DNA from: Planctomycetota bacterium
GTDB lineage: Bacteria; Planctomycetota; Phycisphaerae; SM23-33
Length of the DNA stretch: 59,184 nt
Assembly (NCBI GenBank): GCA_022705325.1
Contig: JAKJER010000039.1
Location: forward strand, 1 to 59,184
Direction: 5' to 3'
The position numbers were made by a program, and so were the translations under genes. Positions within the stretch are counted from its first letter, which is position 1. Each line of letters starts with the position of its first letter. Shown here one piece after another: positions 25,936-33,380 of the stretch. Below the pieces are notes generated by a model that saw only the letters and a program-made list of their open reading frames with translations, was not told where the DNA came from and ran no database searches.

Positions 25936-26415
25936 ATGCATCCGAGAACAGCAGCAACGTTGGATGAATTGAAGCGGACAAGATGGTTCCGCTGTGTCGG
26001 CGTTCAAGATACCGAAGCAGCTGTGGTTCTTTCGTCTTGGTACGAAGCCATTGAGAGCTGCAATTCATGCGAGTGGGAGGACCTTTGCCTTGAGGCGGCA
26101 AATCAACTTCGGGAAAGAATAGCTGAGCGGTCGATGGAGCGATTCCAGCTGTGGAATCAACTTGCCACTGAACTCCGGCCAATTGCTGTGGCTCTAGCAA
26201 CTGAGAAGACAAAGGCTGTGTTGGAAGAGAATGAATTGCCGGAGACGTTTCTGGATACTGTGAAGTGGGACATCCTCCACTTGCTGATGGAAGCCGAGTA
26301 TGCTGACATTTACCCGCCGGGTTTCTATGCGAGCCAAGGCTACTGGTACGTCCATGGTCACTTTCCCTGCGGATGGCAGGGCGACTTTCCGAAGGGGACT
26401 TTAATTATCTACTAA
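25936..26415 (+). CDS. Likely immunity protein of the RHS toxin
   Basis: 159 residues; AGAGGGA before the ATG. Soluble and acidic, with helical N-terminal two-thirds (LDELKRTRWFRCVGVQDTEAA; SWYEAIESCNSCEWEDLCLEAAN) and a short aromatic/Gly-rich end (YPPGFYASQGYWYVHGHFPCGWQGDFP). No family recognised. Position directly after the variable RHS tip, small size and the shared A+T-rich composition are the usual marks of a cognate immunity gene (inference). Confidence 0.6.
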   Translation: MHPRTAATLDELKRTRWFRCVGVQDTEAAVVLSSWYEAIESCNSCEWEDLCLEAANQLRERIAERSMERFQLWNQLATELRPIAVALATEKTKAVLEENELPETFLDTVKWDILHLLMEAEYADIYPPGFYASQGYWYVHGHFPCGWQGDFPKGTLIIY

Positions 26416-26431
26416 ACACCTGACATCGAGG

Positions 26432-26595
26432 GAATTCGGGATAGATACCGAATTACGTGGAACGAAGGTGCGGGAGGCGCACCCGCATAGCGGGCAGATG
26501 CAGCAGTATGCAAGAGCGGAAGGAGTGACGGATGAACGGACACATGCGAATCTTGACGTTCCTATGCCTCTGCGGCTGGTTGGCCGTGGCGGGCG
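26432..26595 (+). repeat. Direct repeat copy 1 (~164 bp) with orphan gene start
   Basis: About 85% identical by eye to 27089-27253. It begins with GAATTCGGGATAGATACCG, runs through CGCATAGCGGGCAGATG and a perfectly shared GCAAGAGCGGAAGGAGTGAC, and includes a ribosome-binding site, an ATG and a signal-peptide sequence. The copies flank the 102-residue gene at 26719, so recombination between them would delete or amplify it. Confidence 0.75.
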
Positions 26596-26690
26596 CGGCC
26601 GCGCAGGCAGCCGGCGCGGGAATTCGGGAATTCGGGGACAGATACCACAATTCGGCGAATTATGGTATCTGTCCCCGAATTCCCCTCTAG
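26532..26690 (+). pseudogene. Orphan signal-peptide fragment in repeat copy 1
   Basis: AAGGAG lies seven bases before ATG 26532. The 52-codon product opens MNGHMRILTFLCLCGWLAVA, a good export signal, then runs into the palindrome at 26628-26682 and stops. It looks like the 5' end of an exported (perhaps RHS-type) gene whose body has been lost. Confidence 0.5.
26628..26682. repeat. Large perfect inverted repeat (REP/MITE-like)
   Basis: GAATTCGGGGACAGATACCA (26628-26647) is exactly complementary to TGGTATCTGTCCCCGAATTC (26663-26682); the loop AATTCGGCGAATT is itself palindromic. Related half-sites lie at 26432-26455 and 27089-27112. Motifs of the GGGGACAGATACC type are, to my knowledge, common beside REP-associated IS200-like transposases; none is in the window. 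Confidence 0.7.
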
Positions 26691-26718
26691 TGATCCGGAC
26701 ATGATCTGAGGTAGCATA

Positions 26719-27027
26719 ATGAACACCCGGTATGATGGTCGCCCTCTCCTCCGTTTCCTAGAGTGCTATGTGCTATGGGCGATCGGTCAGTTGGATGATT
26801 CGCTAAGGGCAACATTGCAAGCGTTAACGCCGAAACTCCAAAGAACGTATGGGACCCAGGGGGAGTGGCACGAGATAATTGCTTCTGTCATGGACCTGCC
26901 ATCGAACATGCCCGAGCTGATCAGGGAAGTATGGGAGAGAAACCAAACCATCGCCCGTGAAAGGAACCTTCCCCTTGTGCCTCAGCGGTTTGCGGAAATG
27001 TTTGTCGACGACAACCTTGTGAAGTAG
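26719..27027 (+). CDS. Orphan immunity-like protein
   Basis: 102 residues. Mostly helical and acidic (LLRFLECYVLWAIGQLDDSL; WHEIIASVMDLPSNMPELIR; FAEMFVDDNLVK). It resembles small proteins that I recall downstream of RHS genes in planctomycetes, but no function is established. It lies between the two direct repeats with A+T-rich composition like the neighbouring immunity gene, which suggests a retained immunity gene from a lost RHS tip. Confidence 0.5.
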   Translation: MNTRYDGRPLLRFLECYVLWAIGQLDDSLRATLQALTPKLQRTYGTQGEWHEIIASVMDLPSNMPELIREVWERNQTIARERNLPLVPQRFAEMFVDDNLVK

Positions 27028-27088
27028 ATTCTGTCGTGACTGCCGGAATCCGTGAATTCGGATCTTCACGAATTCGGGGAATTCGGGG

Positions 27089-27253
27089 GAACTCGGGGGC
27101 AGAGACCGAATTAGGTGGCACGGTAGTGCGGCAGGCGCGCCCGCATGGCGGGCAGATGCGGCGGTATGCAAGAGCGGAAGGAGTGACGGATGAACGGACA
27201 CATGCGAATCTGGACGTTCCTTGGCCTCTGCGGCTGGCTGGTCGTGGCGGGCG
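27089..27253 (+). repeat. Direct repeat copy 2 (~165 bp)
   Basis: Partner of 26432-26595. It opens GAACTCGGGGGCAGAGACCG, then GCATGGCGGGCAGATG and the same AAGGAGTGACGGATG start region. The 380 bp from 27028 to 27407 otherwise contain only this repeat, the short broken frame below and an EcoRI-like GAATTC-rich run near 27053-27090. Confidence 0.75.
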
Positions 27254-27369
27254 GGGCGGGGCTGGAGAAGGACTTTGAGATGTTGTTCGGCGGCGATGCG
27301 GCCGGAGAAGACACAAGAGTACGCCATGCATGCGGCGGCTGGGCGTTCTTCTTTGCGTGGCTTGGTTGA
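27190..27369 (+). pseudogene. Orphan signal-peptide fragment in repeat copy 2
   Basis: ATG 27190 with AAGGAG upstream encodes 59 residues: the signal peptide MNGHMRIWTFLGLCGWLVVA, then LEKDFEMLFGGDAAGED and an unconvincing tail to TGA at 27369. It parallels the fragment in copy 1, so both are probably severed 5' ends of the same kind of exported gene. Confidence 0.45.
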
Positions 27370-27390
27370 ACAGCTTGACCCTCGGCGTTC

Positions 27391-27478
27391 CGGGCGGGAG
27401 AACTCCTATGCGTGCTCTGTTGCTTCGCGGCAGCCCAGGCGGAAGACCTCCTGTGCGTGCTCTGCGGCTTCGGCGCAG
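27391..27478 (+). repeat. Tandem ~44-bp duplication over the heparinase start
   Basis: Copy A 27391-27433 and copy B 27434-27478 share the pattern GGCGG-AGA-CTCCTRTGCGTGCTCTG followed by GCTTCG. Each contains a purine-rich ribosome-binding site and a start codon (ATG 27408, GTG 27453) in the same frame, so the gene has two possible starts. Confidence 0.6.
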
Positions 27479-29492
27479 TCTGGCGGTTGTGGCTGCGATG
27501 GTTGCCCTCGCGCTGTCTTCGGCCGTCCATGCCGCCGATCAGCCGACGGTGCCGAAGGCGCACCCGCGGCTGCTGGGCTCGCGGGCGGACTTGCAGGCTC
27601 TGGCCAAGCAGCGCCCGGCTGAGTACAAGCGGATGGCTGCCGTCGCCCGCGGCCAGGGGGGAGACGACCACTCCGCCATCATTTCCATGTCGCTGGCAGC
27701 CGCCATCGAGGGCGACGCGGACCTGGCCCGCCGGGCCAAGCAGCGGGCCCTCAAGCTCGTCGACGGGCCCATCCGCAAGGGCCACGTCACGTTTGGACAC
27801 GACCTGGCCCTGGCGGCGCTGGCCTACGACCTGTGCCACGAGCACTGGACGCCGGACGAACGGAATCGCTTCCACGCCTACGTCAACAAGACCGTCGACG
27901 CCAACGTCCAGAGCGAGACGCACGTCTTCCACAACGCCTGGTACGGCTACAAGCACTGGGGCATCGGCCTGGCCGCCCTGGCCGGCTACCACGAGAACCC
28001 GCGTGCGGCGGAGATTCTCCGCACGACGCTGGACGACTACCGCACCCGCGCCGCCCCGGCCCTGGAGCTGGCCGGCGCGGGCGGCGCCTGGGCCGAGGGC
28101 TACTACATCCACTACTGGCTGTACGAGTGGCTGTTCTTCTGCGAGGCCGCCCGCCGCTGCGCGGGCCTGGACCTCTACGCGACCGCCCCCGGTTTCTACC
28201 GCAGCCGGGCCGTCGCCTCCATGTTCGAGATGTACCCCGGCATCTCGCAATACGGTTCGCGGCGCCCGCTGCCCATGGGCGACGGCGGGGGGAGGCTCTT
28301 CGGCGGCGACCGCGACAAGGCGCTCGCGGCCCGGCGCATCCTGGTCAACCACTACCGCAGCGACCCGGCCCACCAGGCGGTCCACGCCTACAACGAGACC
28401 ACCCCCCGCTCCAGCGTCGGGACCTACGCCTACAAGGACTTCCTCTGGCGCGACGCTGCCGTGCCCAAGGGCGACCTGGGACGCTTCAAGCTCTCGCACC
28501 TGGCCCCGGCCGCCGGACACGTCTACGCCCGCAGCTCCTGGGGCGACGACGCCACCGGCTTCTTCTTCACGTGCGGCGACCGCTTCACCGCCCACCAGCA
28601 CCTGGACGTCGGACACTTCCTGATCTACCGTCACACCGAGCTGGCCGGCGACGGCGGGCACTACGAGGACTTCGGCTCGCTTCATGACGTGAACTACCAC
28701 CTCCGCACCATCGCCCACAGCACGATCCTGGTGCACGACCCAGCCGAGCGCTGGCCCGGCATCCGCGGGGGCAAGGTGACCGGCAACGACGGCGGCCAGC
28801 ACCACAACTGGCCGCACCACAACGGCGCCACCAGCGACGTAGCCGACTGGCAGAAGCGCCGCTCGATCTACGACATCGCCGACCTGCTCGCCTTCGAGGA
28901 CCGCGGCGAGTGGCTGTACGTCGCGGCCGACGCCACGCGGGCCTACTCGCCCGCCAAGCTCAAGTGCTTCACGCGGCAGATCGTGTACCTGCGGCCGGGC
29001 ACGTTCGTGGTGTTCGACCGGGTGACGTCGACCAGGGCCGACTTCAAGAAGACCTGGCTGCTCCAGGCGATGACCGTGCCTCAGCAGCAGGACGGGCGGC
29101 TGGTGACGGTCAACGGCCGGGGCCGGCTGACGGTGCAGACGCTCCTGCCCCAGCAGGCGCAGACGAAGCTGGTCAGCGGCAGCGAGTTGTACAGCTACGG
29201 CGGGCACGACTACCCGCCGCGGCAGGAGAAGGGCCCCGCCCCCCAGTGCCGCGTCGAGGTCTCGCCCCCGCAGCCCGCGGCGACGGACTACTTCCTGCAC
29301 GTTTTGACCGCCGCTGACGCGAACGCGCCGCTCAGCCCGGCGGCGACGGCGACGATGCAGCGTGACGGCGTGGAGGTCACGGTGGGGGAGGCGAGGGTAT
29401 TCTTTTCAACCGGCGTCGTCGGCGGGCGGGTTGCCCGTGGCGGCAAGGTGATCGAGTTTGCGAAGGATTTGAGGATCGATGATCGACAGTAA
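27408..29492 (+). CDS. Heparinase II/III-family polysaccharide lyase-like protein
   Basis: About 694 residues from ATG 27408; the GTG at 27453 would start directly at the signal peptide (RALRLRRSLAVVAAMVALAL...VHA) and may be the true start. After HPRLLGSRADLQALAKQRP comes an alpha/alpha-toroid part (DLALAALAYDLCHEHWTPDE; HNAWYGYKHWGIGLAALAGY). The C-terminal beta-sandwich has YARSSWGDDATGFFFTCGD and the His-rich FTAHQHLDVGHF followed by IAHSTILVHDP, typical of heparinase II/III. These lyases cleave uronic-acid polysaccharides. Exported. It overlaps the next gene by 14 bases, so the two are co-translated. Confidence 0.8.
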   Translation: MRALLLRGSPGGRPPVRALRLRRSLAVVAAMVALALSSAVHAADQPTVPKAHPRLLGSRADLQALAKQRPAEYKRMAAVARGQGGDDHSAIISMSLAAAIEGDADLARRAKQRALKLVDGPIRKGHVTFGHDLALAALAYDLCHEHWTPDERNRFHAYVNKTVDANVQSETHVFHNAWYGYKHWGIGLAALAGYHENPRAAEILRTTLDDYRTRAAPALELAGAGGAWAEGYYIHYWLYEWLFFCEAARRCAGLDLYATAPGFYRSRAVASMFEMYPGISQYGSRRPLPMGDGGGRLFGGDRDKALAARRILVNHYRSDPAHQAVHAYNETTPRSSVGTYAYKDFLWRDAAVPKGDLGRFKLSHLAPAAGHVYARSSWGDDATGFFFTCGDRFTAHQHLDVGHFLIYRHTELAGDGGHYEDFGSLHDVNYHLRTIAHSTILVHDPAERWPGIRGGKVTGNDGGQHHNWPHHNGATSDVADWQKRRSIYDIADLLAFEDRGEWLYVAADATRAYSPAKLKCFTRQIVYLRPGTFVVFDRVTSTRADFKKTWLLQAMTVPQQQDGRLVTVNGRGRLTVQTLLPQQAQTKLVSGSELYSYGGHDYPPRQEKGPAPQCRVEVSPPQPAATDYFLHVLTAADANAPLSPAATATMQRDGVEVTVGEARVFFSTGVVGGRVARGGKVIEFAKDLRIDDRQ

Positions 29493-30915
29493 GAAAGCTG
29501 TTCCGGAACGGCGCGTGTGCGCGGCGGTGCTGGCCGCGGTGGTGATCCTGACGGCCGGGGGCGTCGCGTGGGGCCAGCGAACGGCGCCCGCGACGTTCTA
29601 CGTGGATAGCGACAAGGGCGACGACAAAGCCTCGGGCGCCGGCGAGGCGGCTGCCTGGCGGACGCTCGAACGCGTCAACAGCGCCGAGTTGATCGGCGGC
29701 GACACGGTGCGATTCGCCCGCGGCCGGGTGTGGCGCGGGCAGCTCAAGCCCCGCAGCGGCAGCGAGAAGGCCAGGATCACGTACACCTCCTACGGGCAGG
29801 GCCCCAAGCCGATCCTCCAGGGCTCGCTGGACTACAGCCAGGCCGACCAGTGGGAGCAGACCACGCCGGGGATCTGGGCGACGGTGGGCGGGCGCGGCCA
29901 GCCGCTGGAGGCGGACATCGGCATCCTGATCCTGGACCACGGGGCCAAATGGGGCGTCAAGAAGTGGTCGCAGGCCGACCTGAAGGCCCCGCTGGACTAC
30001 TGGTACGACGCGGCGTCCAAGCGCGTTTTCGTCGCCTGCGACGCCAACCCCGCCTCGCGGTTCAAGAGCGTCGAGCTGGCCCTGACGCGTCACATCGTGA
30101 ACCAGGGCGGCGTGCACGACGTGACGTACGACGGCCTGGCCGTGCGGTACGGGGCGGCCCACGGCTTCGGCGGGGGCTCGACCGCCCGCATCACCATCCG
30201 CAACTGCGACGTCTACTGGATCGGCGGCGGGCTGCAATACGCCAAGCCGGGGCGCGGGCCGGTGCGATACGGAAACGGCATCGAGTTCTGGTCCGCCGCC
30301 CGCGACCACCTGGTCGAGCACAACCGCCTGTGGGAAATCTACGACGCCGCCCTGACCAACCAGGGACGCGGCGACAACTCCAACCAGATCAACATCACCT
30401 GGCGCCACAACGTCATCTGGAACGCCGAGTACTCCTTCGAGTTCTGGAACGGCCCCGCGTCGGCCGTCACGCGGAACATCGTCTTCGAGCACAATACCTG
30501 CGTGGACGCCGGCTGCGGCTGGGCCCACGCCCAGCGCCCCAACCCCAACGGCGCCCACCTGATGTTTTACAACAATCCCTCCGCCACGGAGGGCTTCGTC
30601 ATCCGCAACAACATCTTCGCCTCCTCCAGCGAGGTCTGCCTGCGGATGGACAACGACTGGCGCGCCGGCCTGACCATGAGCAACAACCTGTACTGGCAGG
30701 CGGACAAGCCGGTCGTGCGGTGGCTGGTCAAGCAGCACTTCGCGCCGGCGGCCTTCGGCGAGTACCAGGCGAAGGTCGGCCTGGACCGCAAGTCGCACCT
30801 GGCCCAGCCGCTCTTTCGCGACCCGGCCGGGCGCGACTACCGTCTCCGCGCGGACAGCCCCGGCGCCAAACTGGCCGACGACGGCCAGGCGGTGGGGGCG
30901 CGAACGGAAGAGTGA
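29479..30915 (+). CDS. Exported right-handed parallel beta-helix protein
   Basis: 478 residues. Signal peptide about 12-33 (VCAAVLAAVVILTAGGVAWG). Then TFYVDSDKGDDKASG...AWRTLERVN, the standard opening of planctomycete beta-helix (pectate-lyase-like) proteins. Repeated short strands with Asn ladders follow (RITIRNCDVYWIGGG; RDHLVEHNRLWEIYD; NIVFEHNTCVDAG; FVIRNNIFAS). Probably binds or cleaves a polysaccharide. No Ca-binding DxxD catalytic set could be fixed by eye. Co-translated with the heparinase-like gene. Confidence 0.75.
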   Translation: MIDSKKAVPERRVCAAVLAAVVILTAGGVAWGQRTAPATFYVDSDKGDDKASGAGEAAAWRTLERVNSAELIGGDTVRFARGRVWRGQLKPRSGSEKARITYTSYGQGPKPILQGSLDYSQADQWEQTTPGIWATVGGRGQPLEADIGILILDHGAKWGVKKWSQADLKAPLDYWYDAASKRVFVACDANPASRFKSVELALTRHIVNQGGVHDVTYDGLAVRYGAAHGFGGGSTARITIRNCDVYWIGGGLQYAKPGRGPVRYGNGIEFWSAARDHLVEHNRLWEIYDAALTNQGRGDNSNQINITWRHNVIWNAEYSFEFWNGPASAVTRNIVFEHNTCVDAGCGWAHAQRPNPNGAHLMFYNNPSATEGFVIRNNIFASSSEVCLRMDNDWRAGLTMSNNLYWQADKPVVRWLVKQHFAPAAFGEYQAKVGLDRKSHLAQPLFRDPAGRDYRLRADSPGAKLADDGQAVGARTEE

Positions 30916-31043
30916 ATCCAGCCCGCGGGGTGGCTGCATCCTGCCCGCCTTGCTGCAGGCGGGTTGAGCGTTTGTCATTGCCCGTCTGAGCGGTTCCTCA
31001 ATGGTCAATTGACAACGGTCAATGTGCGATTGACAATCCCCTC
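30916..31043. promoter_or_regulatory. Intergenic hairpin and TTGACAA repeats
   Basis: CCCGCC/GGCGGG (about 30948-30964) may end the lyase unit. It is followed by GGTCAATTGACAAC, GGTCAATG and CGATTGACAATC in tandem just before the dehydrogenase ATG. The TCAATTGACAA theme recurs at 53080-53100 and could be an operator or simple sequence. Confidence 0.35.
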
Positions 31044-32297
31044 ATGAAAGCTCTCTTGTACCAGGTCTGCCCGGTGGGGTGGGCGGCGTGTCTGGCCCTG
31101 AAGCGGCTCTGGCCGGGCTGTCTGCTGTCGCGCCTGGGCGGGCTGAGCCTCCGCGAGGTCCCGCCGCCCGAGTTGCCCGGGCGCGACTGGGTCCGCGTCC
31201 GCACGCTGCTGGGCGGCATCTGCGGGACGGACGTGGGCATCCTGGCCCAGAAGCAGCCCCCCGACTCCATCCTCCAGGCCTACAGCTCGCAGCCGCTGAT
31301 GCTCGGGCACGAGAACGTGGCGGTGGTCGAGTCGGGCGGTCCGGACGTCGACGCCGCCTGGGTGGGTCGCCGCGTCTGCGTCGAGCCGACCCTGGGCTGC
31401 ACCGCCCGCGGGATCGAGCCGCCCTGCGGGCGCTGTGCGGAAGGGGAGTTCGGCGCGTGCGAGAGCTTCGGCGCGGGCGGGGCGGGTCGCTACGCTCTGC
31501 CGGCCGGCACGTCCATCGGCTACAACAACCGTACCGGCGGGTCGTTCGGGGAGCGTTTCGTGGCCCACGTCAGCCAGCTCGTGGCCGTGCCGGAGGGCAT
31601 CAGCGACGAGCAGGCGGTGCTGACCGACCCGCTGGCGTGCAGCCTGCACGCGGTGCTGCGTGCGGACCTGTCGCGGGCCTCGCGGGTGCTGGTGTACGGG
31701 GCGGGGGTGCTGGGGCTGGGCGTGATCGCCTGCCTGCGGGCCATGGGATACGCCGGCACGATCGACGCGCTGGACGCGGCCGGCTACCTGGAAGAGATGG
31801 CCAGGCGACTGGGGGCCGACGAGTTCATGCGCCCGCCGGCGGCGGCCAGGGCGCGGTTCGACATGATCGCCCGGCGCACCGGGGCCAAGGTGCACCGCGT
31901 GCGTTTCGGGAACCTGATGCTCAGCGGGGGCTACGACGTGATCTTCGAGTGCGCCGGGTCGGCTTCGTCGCTGAACGACGCCCTCAAGTGGGCCGCCGGG
32001 CGCGGCCAGGTCATGCTCGTGGGGACCGGCAGCGGGGGGCGGATCGACCTGACGCCGCTGTGGTTCCGCGAGCTGACGGTGGTGGGGGCGTACGGGCGGC
32101 AACTGGAACACGTGGCCGGGGGGCGAGTGGGGACCTACCAGCTCGTGCACCAACTGATGACCCAGGGCAAGCTGCCGGGCGAGTGGCTGCTGACCCACCG
32201 CTTCCCGCTGGGGCGGTACAAGGCGGCGTTCATGACGGCGATGCGCAAGTCGGCCCACCGGGCGATCAAGGTGGCGCTGGATTTTCGGGAGACCTGA
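31044..32297 (+). CDS. Zinc-dependent medium-chain dehydrogenase (alcohol/polyol/glucose type)
   Basis: 417 residues. Catalytic-zinc residues are in GGICGTDVGIL (Cys) and LGHENVAVVE (His-Glu). A structural-zinc-like group lies in PPCGRCAEGEFGACESF. The Rossmann motif is VYGAGVLGLGVIA and the substrate-domain phrase is VIFECAGSASSLNDAL. The family oxidises alcohols, polyols or sugars with NAD(P)+. There is no clear Shine-Dalgarno before ATG 31044; the repeats just upstream may matter for expression. It follows the lyase genes and may act on released sugars. Confidence 0.8.
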   Translation: MKALLYQVCPVGWAACLALKRLWPGCLLSRLGGLSLREVPPPELPGRDWVRVRTLLGGICGTDVGILAQKQPPDSILQAYSSQPLMLGHENVAVVESGGPDVDAAWVGRRVCVEPTLGCTARGIEPPCGRCAEGEFGACESFGAGGAGRYALPAGTSIGYNNRTGGSFGERFVAHVSQLVAVPEGISDEQAVLTDPLACSLHAVLRADLSRASRVLVYGAGVLGLGVIACLRAMGYAGTIDALDAAGYLEEMARRLGADEFMRPPAAARARFDMIARRTGAKVHRVRFGNLMLSGGYDVIFECAGSASSLNDALKWAAGRGQVMLVGTGSGGRIDLTPLWFRELTVVGAYGRQLEHVAGGRVGTYQLVHQLMTQGKLPGEWLLTHRFPLGRYKAAFMTAMRKSAHRAIKVALDFRET

Positions 32298-32300
32298 CCG

Positions 32301-32590
32301 ATGGACCTGATATTCGAGTGGGACCCCCGGAAGGCACGGACGAATCTGCGAAAGCACGGGGTCGGGGTTGATGAGGCCCGGACCGTCTTCGCCGACTATC
32401 TGTCGATTACGCGCATGGACGAGTCCCACTCGTCGCCGACGGAAACGCGTCGCGTTATGTCACCGTCGGAACATCGATAAGAAATCGTGTGGTTCTTGTG
32501 GTACACTGTGATCGGCAAGACGGGATAAGGATCATCATCGCAAGGCTTGCGACGACTCGGGAGAAGAAGACCTATGAAGAAGAAACCTGA
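32301..32590 (+). pseudogene. BrnT-family toxin gene broken by a frameshift
   Basis: From ATG 32301 the product MDLIFEWDPRKARTNLRKHG...DEARTVFADYLSI matches the BrnT N terminus, but the frame stops early at TAA near 32480. In another frame from about 32441, GNASRYVTVGTSIRNRVVLV...RIIIARLATTREKKTYEEE matches the BrnT C terminus. A one-base loss (or +2 change) between 32425 and 32442 separates them. BrnT is an RNase toxin of type II modules. This copy is probably inactive, unless it is a sequencing error. Confidence 0.65.
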
Positions 32591-32852
32591 AGATGACGAT
32601 ATGCTGCCCGAGTATGACCTTTCCGGAGGCGTCAGAGGAAAGTACGCCGCACGCTACGCCGAAGGAACCAACGTCGTGCTTCTCGATCCAGATGTGCATG
32701 AGGCCTTCCCCGACTCGCGGCAAGTGAACCAGGTGCTGCGGAAGGTGATGCAGCTCTGTCGCGAACGAACGGTAGCGGAACTGGTGGACGTCGCAGGGAG
32801 CAAACAAGGAAAAGAGCAGACGTATGGCCGACGGCGAAAGCAAACGGGTTGA
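32574..32852 (+). CDS. Antitoxin-like partner of the BrnT-type toxin
   Basis: 92 residues from ATG 32574, overlapping the toxin remnant's end by 17 bases, the usual toxin-first order. The phrase MLPEYDLSGGVRGKYAARYAEGTNVVLLDPDV (in parts), then FPDSRQVNQVLRKV, is a widespread small family that I recall paired with BrnT-like toxins. A helical C terminus would supply DNA binding and dimerisation. Its 3' end overlaps purE by 29 bases. Confidence 0.55.
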   Translation: MKKKPEDDDMLPEYDLSGGVRGKYAARYAEGTNVVLLDPDVHEAFPDSRQVNQVLRKVMQLCRERTVAELVDVAGSKQGKEQTYGRRRKQTG

Positions 32853-33330
32853 CGTAGGCGTGGTGATGGGCAGCGACAGCGACCTGGCGACGATGCAGAA
32901 GTGCATCGATCAGCTCAAGGAGTTCGCCATCGCCCACGAGGTGCGGATCATGTCGGCCCACCGCACGCCGGAGGTCTGCCACGAGTACTCGACGACGGCG
33001 AAGGATCGCGGGCTGAAGGTGATCATTGCTGCGGCGGGGATGGCGGCCGCCCTGCCGGGCGTGATGGCGGCCACGACGACCCTGCCGGTGATCGGCGTGC
33101 CGATGGCCGGCGCCCCGCTCAACGGCATCGACGCGGCGCTGAGCATCATGCAGATGCCGCCGGGCGTGCCCGTGGGCTGCGTGGCCATCGGCGGGGCGGG
33201 CGCGATCAACGCGGCGATCCTGGCCGCCCAGATCCTCGCCCTGGGCGACGCGGAACTGGCCGACAAGCTGGCGCAGTTCAAGCAGCGCCAGGCCCGCAAG
33301 GTCATGGAGAAGGACGCCTCGCTGCGCTAG
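32824..33330 (+). CDS. purE: 5-(carboxyamino)imidazole ribonucleotide mutase
   Basis: 168 residues, the full PurE length. The nucleotide/phosphate loop is VVMGSDSDLATM, the catalytic-region motif SAHRTPEV, then AAAGMAAALPGVMAATTTLPVIGVP and MPPGVPVGCVAIGGAGAINAA (in parts). It converts N5-CAIR to CAIR in de novo purine synthesis (class I) or uses CO2 directly (class II); the class cannot be fixed here. PurK is not adjacent. It overlaps the antitoxin-like gene. Confidence 0.92.
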   Translation: MADGESKRVDVGVVMGSDSDLATMQKCIDQLKEFAIAHEVRIMSAHRTPEVCHEYSTTAKDRGLKVIIAAAGMAAALPGVMAATTTLPVIGVPMAGAPLNGIDAALSIMQMPPGVPVGCVAIGGAGAINAAILAAQILALGDAELADKLAQFKQRQARKVMEKDASLR

Positions 33331-33380
33331 CGGCCCGGCGGGCAACGCGGGCAGACGCCCGAGTCACTGAACTGCCCGGG

